From the NCBI GenBank assembly GCA_910585435.1, contig CAJUEJ010000041.1, forward strand, positions 1-29,037: a DNA stretch of 29,037 bases. The letters run 5' to 3'. Below are positions 23,217-29,037 of this stretch, piece after piece. The stretch is from an uncultured Hungatella sp. (lineage in GTDB: Bacteria > Bacillota > Clostridia > Lachnospirales > Lachnospiraceae). Within the stretch, counting starts at the first letter, position 1; each line of letters starts with the position of its first letter. The position numbers and the translations under genes are program-made. The notes below the pieces were generated by a model. That model was not told the DNA's origin, did no database searches, and worked only from the letters and a program-made list of their open reading frames with translations.

Positions 23217-25391
23217 ATGATGGCAATTAATCGGAGAGAATTGGTGACCAGACACAATCCCATATTGACAGAGGCGGATGAAAGTTCGCCTTTGTCTGTT
23301 GGTAATGGGAATTTTGCCTTTACGGCGGATATTACGGGGATGCAGACGCTTTATGGGGAGTATAGAAAGGTTACGCCTCTGTGTACCATGGCACAGTGGG
23401 GGTGGCATACCAGGCCAGTGAGCAGGGAGCGGTATGGGTACAGCCTTGAGGATGTGGAGATGACAGAGTACCCTTATGAGGGAAGAACGGTCCGTTATGC
23501 TGTGGAGAGGAAGAAGGGGAATGAGGCAGTTTATGACTGGGTGAGGCAGAATCCCCATAAGCTTAATCTGGGGCGGATTGGGTTGGTGATGGACGGGGAG
23601 AGCGTGGATAAAGGCCGTCTGTCGGATGTGCGCCAGGAGCTTGACTTGTATGAGGGGATTTTAAACAGCAGGTTCTGCCTGGACGGGATGGAATGCCAGG
23701 TGAGGACGGCCTGCGGAGGGGAGAAGGATATAGCGGCTTTTTTGGTTCAGTCGGAGGCTTTGGGGAAGGGGCTGGCAGTGGAGCTCTCCTTTCCTTACGG
23801 AAGCCCGGATATTTCCGCCAGTGACTGGGAATCAGAGGATGCCCATGTGACAGAGGTTGCGGAGAGAGAAGCGGACTGGGTTTTACTGAAGAGGACGCTG
23901 GATCGGGATGTTTATTATGTGGGTGTGACACTGGAGAATTGCAGGCTTGTGGAAGCGGGGGTGCATCGGTTCCGGATCTTGCCGGCAGGTCAGGGGGAGA
24001 TGGGGGTTACGGTTCATTTCCTGAAGGACGGCTGTGATGGCGGGAAGGCTTTGGGTGCTGGGAAGGCTGAGGATGTCTTGGAAACTGGGAAGGCGTTGGG
24101 GGCTGGGAAGGCTGAGAATGTCCCGGGAACTGGGAAGGCCAAAGCTACAGGGAAGGCTATAGGGCCGGCAGGGACAGAAAAGGCTTTTGAGGACAGCCGG
24201 GCATACTGGAGAGAGTTCTGGGAGAAGGGCGGCGTCATAGATTTGCATAAGAGCAGGGATGGCCGGGCCCTGGAGCTGGAGAGGAGAATCGTGCTGTCCC
24301 AGTATCTTCTGGCTCTGCAGTCGGCGGGAGATATGCCGCCTCAGGAGACGGGGCTTACCTGCAACAGCTGGTATGGGAAGGCTCATCTGGAGATGTATTT
24401 CTGGCATGAGGCGTATCTGCCTTTGTTTGGACACAGGGATTTGCTGGAGAGGAGCCTGTCCTGGTATGTGAAACACCTTCCGGAGGCTAAGGAGAATGCG
24501 GCGAGAAATGGGTACCGGGGGGCCAGATGGCCTAAGATGGTATCGGAATCCTGCGTGGATTGCCCTTCGCCTATTGCCACGCTGCTGATCTGGCAGCAGC
24601 CTCATATTATTTATATGCTGGAGATGGCATATCAGTGTGGGGTGGAAAGGGATTTTCTGGAACGGTATTATGAGGTGGTGGAGGAGACTGCCAGGTTTAT
24701 GGCGGATTTTGCGGTGTTTGATGAGGAAAGGGGCGTGTATGAGCTTCGGGGGCCGGTGATTCCGGTGCAGGAGAATCATGACCCTGTGGTGACGAAAAAT
24801 CCGGCGTTTGAGGTGGAGTATTGGGGGCTTACCTTGAAGATTGCCGCGGAGTGGGCCAGACGGCTGGACAGGGAGGTTCCAGAGGAATGGATCCAGGTGG
24901 CGGAGCATATGGCGCCTATGGCGGTTAAGGATGGGTGTTATCTGGCTCATGATAATTGTCCGGATACGTATGGGGCGTATGCTCAGGATCATCCGTCGAT
25001 GCTGTGTGCGTATGGGCTGATGGATGGCGGCAGGACGGATCGGGAGATTATGGGGAATTCTCTGGAGAGGGTGGTGGAATGCTGGGATTATCCTTCTCTG
25101 TGGGGATGGGATTTTGCGGTTATGGCTATGACGGCTGTGAGGCTTGGGAAGCCGGAGCGGGCGATTGAACTGCTTTTGATGGATACGTTTAAGAACCGGT
25201 ATGTAGTTAGCGGGAATAATTTCCAGGAGGGAAGAGGGGATTTGCCGCTGTATCTGCCGGGGAATGGGTCGCTTCTTTTGGCGGCGGCGCTTATGACGGC
25301 CGGGTATCCGGGGAGCGGGGAGCTGCCGGGGTTTCCTGAGGATGGGGAGTGGGTTGTGGAGTTTGAGGGGGTGAAGGGGTTTCCTTGCTGA
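23217..25391 (+). CDS. six-hairpin (alpha/alpha)6 glycoside hydrolase-like protein with internal repeat
   Basis: This 724-residue cytoplasmic protein (no signal peptide) has an N-terminal beta-sandwich-like part beginning SSPLSVGNGNFAFTADITGM. The C-terminal helical part contains NSWYGKAHLEMYFWHEAYLP (about 380-400), GYRGARWPKM (about 431) and VQENHDP (about 516), with W/H/E-rich loops. This arrangement resembles clan GH-L and GH95-like six-hairpin glycosidases, but I cannot fix the family or substrate. E in VQENHDP and in HLEMYFWHE are candidate catalytic acids (inference). Three 45-nt repeats are inserted between the two parts. Start is ATG 23217 or the adjacent ATG 23220. It lies in the importer 2 operon, so it probably processes the imported oligosaccharide. 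Confidence 0.72.
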   Translation: MMAINRRELVTRHNPILTEADESSPLSVGNGNFAFTADITGMQTLYGEYRKVTPLCTMAQWGWHTRPVSRERYGYSLEDVEMTEYPYEGRTVRYAVERKKGNEAVYDWVRQNPHKLNLGRIGLVMDGESVDKGRLSDVRQELDLYEGILNSRFCLDGMECQVRTACGGEKDIAAFLVQSEALGKGLAVELSFPYGSPDISASDWESEDAHVTEVAEREADWVLLKRTLDRDVYYVGVTLENCRLVEAGVHRFRILPAGQGEMGVTVHFLKDGCDGGKALGAGKAEDVLETGKALGAGKAENVPGTGKAKATGKAIGPAGTEKAFEDSRAYWREFWEKGGVIDLHKSRDGRALELERRIVLSQYLLALQSAGDMPPQETGLTCNSWYGKAHLEMYFWHEAYLPLFGHRDLLERSLSWYVKHLPEAKENAARNGYRGARWPKMVSESCVDCPSPIATLLIWQQPHIIYMLEMAYQCGVERDFLERYYEVVEETARFMADFAVFDEERGVYELRGPVIPVQENHDPVVTKNPAFEVEYWGLTLKIAAEWARRLDREVPEEWIQVAEHMAPMAVKDGCYLAHDNCPDTYGAYAQDHPSMLCAYGLMDGGRTDREIMGNSLERVVECWDYPSLWGWDFAVMAMTAVRLGKPERAIELLLMDTFKNRYVVSGNNFQEGRGDLPLYLPGNGSLLLAAALMTAGYPGSGELPGFPEDGEWVVEFEGVKGFPC
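24042..24176 (+). repeat. three in-frame 45-nt tandem repeats in the glycosidase-like gene
   Basis: Units at 24042-24086, 24087-24131 and 24132-24176 encode GKALGAGKAEDVLET, GKALGAGKAENVPGT and GKAKATGKAIGPAGT. The first two units are close copies and the third has diverged. They form a Gly/Ala/Lys-rich flexible linker between the N-terminal and catalytic parts. Confidence 0.85.
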
Positions 25392-25423
25392 AATTGGGCG
25401 TTGGGGGAACTCTTTCCGAAGCT

Positions 25424-25517
25424 GGTGCTTCCAGGCTGAGTGAAGGAAACGGATGGTGTTGATTATGATTGCGGTAGTTTGAGGTGCTTTCAGGGGTGAG
25501 TGGAGGAAGCGGATGGT
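25424..25517. repeat. imperfect ~35-nt direct repeat in the intergenic region
   Basis: The sequence from GGTGCTT to CGGATGGT occurs at 25424-25457 and again at 25483-25517, with a few substitutions and one indel. The two copies fill most of the 168-bp gap between the glycosidase-like and GH140-like genes. No promoter or terminator is evident there. Confidence 0.65.
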
Positions 25518-25559
25518 AATGTTTTTTAATAAATCAATATGGGAAATGGAGGGTGGAAT

Positions 25560-26891
25560 ATGAGGCCTTGGGAAAAGGGATTGTTGAGGGTGAGTGATAA
25601 TGGCAGGTATCTTTGTAATGGGGAGGAGCCGTTTTTCTGGCTGGGGGATACGGCCTGGCTTTTGTTTCAGAGGTGTAGCCTGGAGGAATCTTATGCTTAT
25701 TTGAGGAACCGGAGGGATAAGGGGTTTACGGTGATTCAGGCGGTGTTGATGCACAGTATTCCGGGGGCGGCGCTTAGCAGTCTGGCGGATTCGGACAGGG
25801 ATGTAACTGGTACGGATTTTTGGGAGCATTGTGACAGGGTGGTTGGGATGGCGGAGGAGCTGGGGATTTATATGGCTTTGCTTCCTTCCTGGGGGGCCGT
25901 GGTGAAGGGCGGCGCTTTGAATATGGACAATATTGACCGGTATGTGGAGTTTGTGGCGAAACGGTATAAGGGGAGTCCTAATGTGATATGGCTCTTGGGA
26001 GGGGATATCCGGGGGAGCGAGGCTTTGGAGCTGTATAAGAGGGAGGGAAGGCTGTTTAAGGAGTATACGCCGGACAAACTCATAGGGTATCATCCGTTTG
26101 GGCGTACTTCTTCTTCTATGTGGTTCCATGGGGAGCCTTGGCTTGATTTTAATATGTTCCAGTCGGGACATCGGCGTTATGATCAGGCTTCTCTGGGGGC
26201 GTGGGATGATAATGCCATGAAGGAAGGTTTTTTCGGGGAGGATAACTGGAGGTATGTGGACAGGGATCATGGGCTGGTGCCTCTGAAACCGGTGGTGGAC
26301 GGGGAGCCGTCTTATGAGTGGATCCTCCAGGGGCTTCATGTGAAGGATCAGCCTTACTGGAGGGAGTGGGATGTGCGGCGGTATGCCTACTGGTCTGTGT
26401 TCCAGGGGGCTATGGGACATACTTATGGGGATAATGCTATCCAGCAGTGCTATAGTGATGCTTCCAGCCAGGGGGCGTATGGGGTGAAGCAGGTGTGGCA
26501 GGAATCTGTGCACCATGTGGGTTCAGAGCATATGGGGCATCTGAGACGGCTGATGGAATCGGTGGATTACCAGAATGGACGGCCCAGGGAGGATCTGCTT
26601 TTGTCCGGACAGAAGGAGCGGTATGGGAGAATCGCTGTGTTTGCAGGGGAGGATTTCCTTCTGGCATATGATTATCTGGGAGAAGCGTTTACTGTGGATT
26701 TAAGGGACTTTGCGGGCAGGGAGATTCATGGCTGGTGGTTCGATCCGGTAAGCGGTGTGTCCAGCTATTTTGGACGGCTTACAGGGAGGGAAAAGGCAGA
26801 GGTAAAGCCGGTGGCAAGGTTTACAGAGGATAATGACTGGGTGCTGGTGGTGCGCTGCGAGGATGGTATGGGCTGTTCCGGTGTTTTTTGA
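25560..26891 (+). CDS. DUF4038 glycoside hydrolase (GH140-like, apiosidase-type fold)
   Basis: The 443-residue protein starts LLRVSDNGRYLCNGEEPFFW followed by LGDTAWLLF, the signature of DUF4038 (TIM barrel). IWLLGGDIRG has D149 and PVVDGEPSYE has E249, the positions expected for the catalytic acid pair. The last ~90 residues (HGWWFDPVSGVSSYFGRL) match the small C-terminal beta domain usually fused to DUF4038. GH140 includes the apiosidase that acts on rhamnogalacturonan II, but many DUF4038 proteins have other or unknown substrates. No signal peptide is present, so it is cytoplasmic. The start is the ATG at 25560, with GGAGG 7 nt upstream; an ATG seven codons earlier overlaps that RBS. Confidence 0.85.
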   Translation: MRPWEKGLLRVSDNGRYLCNGEEPFFWLGDTAWLLFQRCSLEESYAYLRNRRDKGFTVIQAVLMHSIPGAALSSLADSDRDVTGTDFWEHCDRVVGMAEELGIYMALLPSWGAVVKGGALNMDNIDRYVEFVAKRYKGSPNVIWLLGGDIRGSEALELYKREGRLFKEYTPDKLIGYHPFGRTSSSMWFHGEPWLDFNMFQSGHRRYDQASLGAWDDNAMKEGFFGEDNWRYVDRDHGLVPLKPVVDGEPSYEWILQGLHVKDQPYWREWDVRRYAYWSVFQGAMGHTYGDNAIQQCYSDASSQGAYGVKQVWQESVHHVGSEHMGHLRRLMESVDYQNGRPREDLLLSGQKERYGRIAVFAGEDFLLAYDYLGEAFTVDLRDFAGREIHGWWFDPVSGVSSYFGRLTGREKAEVKPVARFTEDNDWVLVVRCEDGMGCSGVF

Positions 26892-26993
26892 TTTGCAGGT
26901 GTAGACAGCCAGACAGGGGGATGGCCGGAGAGGCAGGGACGACTGTGGGGGAGTGGATGAAACGGAGAAAGGCATGGATTTAAGGGGGATTAT

Positions 26994-27293
26994 ATGGAAA
27001 AGATTCGGTTTGCTACTGTTGGGACGAATATTACGGATACATTTTTGAGGGCGGCTAAGAGGGTGCCGGAATTTGAACTGGCGGCGGTATTTTCCAGGTC
27101 GGAGGACAGGGGCAGGGAGTTTGCAGCGCGGCATGGGGCTCCCCGGTATTTTACGGATCTCCAGGCCATGGCGGAGTGGGACGGCTATGATGCGGTGTAC
27201 ATAGGGGCGCCTATTGCATTTCATTATCCCTATGGCAGATTGTTCCTGGAGCATGGGAAGCAGGTTTACCTTAAAAAGGAGGAGTGCAGATGA
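26994..27293 (+). pseudogene. Gfo/Idh/MocA family oxidoreductase, N-terminal fragment
   Basis: Ninety-nine residues match the N-terminal Rossmann half of Gfo/Idh/MocA dehydrogenases: IRFATVGTNITDTFLRAA, ELAAVFSRSEDRGREFAARH and YDAVYIGAPIAFHYPYGRLF. Intact members have ~330-390 residues and continue GKHVxCEKP with the catalytic lysine. Here the frame runs GKQVYLKKEECR and stops, so the EKP motif and the whole C-terminal domain are missing. The stop overlaps the GH43 start as ATGA and the final codons are the GH43 ribosome binding site. A deletion joining the 5' half to the leader of the next gene explains this. The product can bind NAD(P) at best. Confidence 0.82.
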
Positions 27294-28855
27294 TTCAGAA
27301 TCCTATTTTAAAAGGCTTCTGTCCGGATCCCTGTATTATCCGGGCCGGGGAAGATTTTTATATTGCGGTATCCACGTTTGAGTGGTGGCCCGGCGTAAGG
27401 ATTTACCACTCAAAGGATTTAAAACACTGGGAACAGATTCCGTCGCCTCTGCGGCGCCAGATCCAGCTGGATATGACAGGAGATCCCACATCAGGAGGCG
27501 TGTGGGCTCCCTGCTTAAGCTATGACGGAAAAAGGTTTTGGCTGGTGTACACAGACGTGAAGACCAAGAAAGGGATGTATTACAATACCCACAATTACCT
27601 GGTGTGGACAGAGGATATTTATGGAGACTGGTCAGAGCCTGTGTATTTAAACAGCGTAGGCTTTGATCCGTCCCTGTTCCACGACACAGACGGAAAAAAA
27701 TATTTGATCAACATGCTTAACGGGTTTAAAGGGATCACTGTGCAGCAGTACGACCCTGTCTCACAGAAGCTGACAGGCCCGGTTAAGACTGTATTTTGCG
27801 GGACAGAAGCGGGATACACAGAAGGTCCTCACATGTATCACATCGGAGAGTGGTACTATCTTCTGACAGCAGAAGGGGGAACCGGCTATGAACACCAGGT
27901 GACAGCAGCCAGAAGCAAAAGCGTCTGGGGCCCTTTTGAAGCCGGAGAAGAAAACCCGGTAGTTACCTCAGACCGCTCTGACCCCGGCAGTCTTCAGAAG
28001 GCAGGCCACGGTTCCCTGGTAGACACCGGCCATGGAGAATGGTACCTGGCCCACCTGTGCGCAAGAGCCAGAACCACAGAAGAAGGAAAGCAGGTATGCT
28101 TAACCGGCAGGGAGACAGCCCTCCAAAAGGTATGCTTTCAGGACGGAAAGCTACAGATGGCCGACGGCCGGAAAACAGCCCGTCTGGAGACAGAAGAGCC
28201 TGCGGGAATAGCCCCTCATCCCTTAAAGCCGGCAGCTGACAGAGACGATTTTGACAGCCCGGTCCTGGGCAGGCGCTACACCAGCCCCCGGGTCCCCTTA
28301 AACGAAAAAGCAAGCCTGCAAAAACGCCCTGGCTGGCTCCGCCTCTACGGCCAGGAATCCTTAAACTCCCTGCATCACGTAAGCCTTCTGGCCGTCCGCC
28401 AACAGGAACCTCATGCCATGGCAGAGCTTTCCATGGAATTCGAACCAGACCGGTACGAACAACTGGCCGGCCTGGCTTACATGTATGATGCCATGAACTT
28501 CTATATCTTCGGAAAAAGCCGCCTGGAAACAGGAGAGACAGTACTGCGCATGGTAGGAAGCGATACAGGCGTCTGCAAATACCTGTGGGAAGACATCCCC
28601 ATCCCTCCCCAAGGCCCCATAACCCTCCGCGCCGAGACAGACCCCGCCGGAGCCTGGGTCACCTTCTCCTACAGCCTGAAGGACGGTACCTTCCACCAGG
28701 CCGGCCCCAGACTCACCACAGAAATCCTCACAGACGAACACTGCCGCGGCTTCACCGGCGCCCACTTCGCCATGTACTGCCACGACATGACCGGCTCCGG
28801 AAAACACGCCGATTTCGACTACTTTACCTATCATGACTACCTCATAAAACACTAG
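27290..28855 (+). CDS. glycoside hydrolase family 43 protein (beta-xylosidase/arabinofuranosidase-like) with C-terminal beta-sandwich
   Basis: A 521-residue protein. The five-bladed propeller (about 1-300) begins NPILKGFCPDPCIIRAGEDF with catalytic base D13, has the pKa-modulating D126 in VGFDPSLF, and the general acid E178 in YTEGPHMY. The remaining ~200 residues (DRDDFDSPVLGRRYTSPRVP onward to FDYFTYHDYL) form the laminin-G-like domain found in GH43 subfamilies 11 and 12. Expected activity is removal of xylose or arabinose from oligosaccharides, inside the cell (no signal). The ATG at 27290 has AAAGGAGG 7 nt upstream; a GTG two codons earlier is the alternative. The 3' half has very C-rich third codon positions, unlike the G-rich upstream genes. 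It is the last gene seen in the operon. Confidence 0.92.
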   Translation: MIQNPILKGFCPDPCIIRAGEDFYIAVSTFEWWPGVRIYHSKDLKHWEQIPSPLRRQIQLDMTGDPTSGGVWAPCLSYDGKRFWLVYTDVKTKKGMYYNTHNYLVWTEDIYGDWSEPVYLNSVGFDPSLFHDTDGKKYLINMLNGFKGITVQQYDPVSQKLTGPVKTVFCGTEAGYTEGPHMYHIGEWYYLLTAEGGTGYEHQVTAARSKSVWGPFEAGEENPVVTSDRSDPGSLQKAGHGSLVDTGHGEWYLAHLCARARTTEEGKQVCLTGRETALQKVCFQDGKLQMADGRKTARLETEEPAGIAPHPLKPAADRDDFDSPVLGRRYTSPRVPLNEKASLQKRPGWLRLYGQESLNSLHHVSLLAVRQQEPHAMAELSMEFEPDRYEQLAGLAYMYDAMNFYIFGKSRLETGETVLRMVGSDTGVCKYLWEDIPIPPQGPITLRAETDPAGAWVTFSYSLKDGTFHQAGPRLTTEILTDEHCRGFTGAHFAMYCHDMTGSGKHADFDYFTYHDYLIKH

Positions 28856-29004
28856 TGTACTGATTTCTGCAAGACAGTACCAGCAATCAAAACCACCACA
28901 GCCACCACTCTATCCATCACCCAGGTCACGGCGAATTAGAGGTAATCAAAAGAGGAAAGGAAAAGCACAATCCAGACGGAACCGGCGGTATAGTCAAGAA
29001 ATAT

Positions 29005-29033
29005 TTGTGAGTTAGCAAGAATCCTGATATAAT
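29005..29033 (+). promoter_or_regulatory. promoter of a gene beyond the window
   Basis: TTGTGA (29005-29010), a 17-bp spacer and TATAAT (29028-29033) at the extreme right edge. Between 28856 and 29004 no gene or clear terminator for the glycan operon is visible. Confidence 0.55.
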
Positions 29034-29037
29034 GGGT

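Noticed and set aside
24042..24176. Repeat array considered as a CRISPR
   Set aside because: Units are contiguous, in frame and without spacers, so they are a coding tandem repeat.
23883..26516. Open frame of 877 codons on the minus strand, across two glycosidase genes and their gap
   Set aside because: It is antisense to two well-supported genes, its product is a His/Pro/Arg-rich string without domains, and it exists because TTA, CTA and TCA codons are rare in the G-rich sense genes.

Overview
The window looks like a chromosomal segment of a Firmicute of class Clostridia, most likely a Lachnospiraceae (Clostridium XIVa-type) gut or plant-fibre bacterium. The basis is moderate GC, strong AGGAGG-type ribosome binding sites, sigma-A promoters, VanZ, CspA/B-like subtilase and MATE families, lipoprotein-anchored CUT1 sugar importers without their own ATPase, and GH43/GH140-type glycosidases. 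No rRNA, tRNA, CRISPR array, intact transposase or integrase was seen.

Left part (1-4464): a membrane-anchored beta-lactamase-fold serine hydrolase sits behind a promoter with a 19-bp spacer and a MerR-type palindrome. It is followed by a block of three palindromes, a MerR/GyrI-domain regulator divergent from a MATE exporter, and a VanZ-family membrane protein.

Middle left (4465-6927): an AT-richer, decayed island. It holds the last ~28 codons of an S8 protease gene (relic), a frameshifted and internally deleted RhuM-family relic, an intact DUF1016/YhcG-like PDDEXK protein, and ~830 bp of degenerate DNA. The protease relic matches the 3' end of the intact subtilase at 6928-8646. The island therefore appears to lie between, or inside, what was once a tandem pair of protease genes.

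Centre (6928-14977): subtilase, a second MATE exporter, an AraC regulator, a DapF-family protein in which both catalytic cysteines are serine, and a compact four-gene PilM/PilN/PilO/minor-pilin-like operon ending at an intrinsic terminator.

Right part (14978-29037): a carbohydrate-uptake and degradation locus read in one direction. Unit 1 is a lipoprotein, two permeases and a nucleoside-hydrolase-like enzyme, ending at a terminator. Unit 2 starts from a consensus promoter and runs lipoprotein, attenuating hairpin, two permeases, a six-hairpin glycosidase-like protein with an internal 45-nt repeat, a GH140-like (DUF4038) hydrolase, a truncated Gfo/Idh/MocA oxidoreductase and a GH43 glycosidase. 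Neither importer has an ATPase gene here, so a shared MsmX/UgpC-type ATPase encoded elsewhere is expected. The likely job is import and intracellular trimming of plant-wall oligosaccharides; the exact glycan cannot be read from the sequence.
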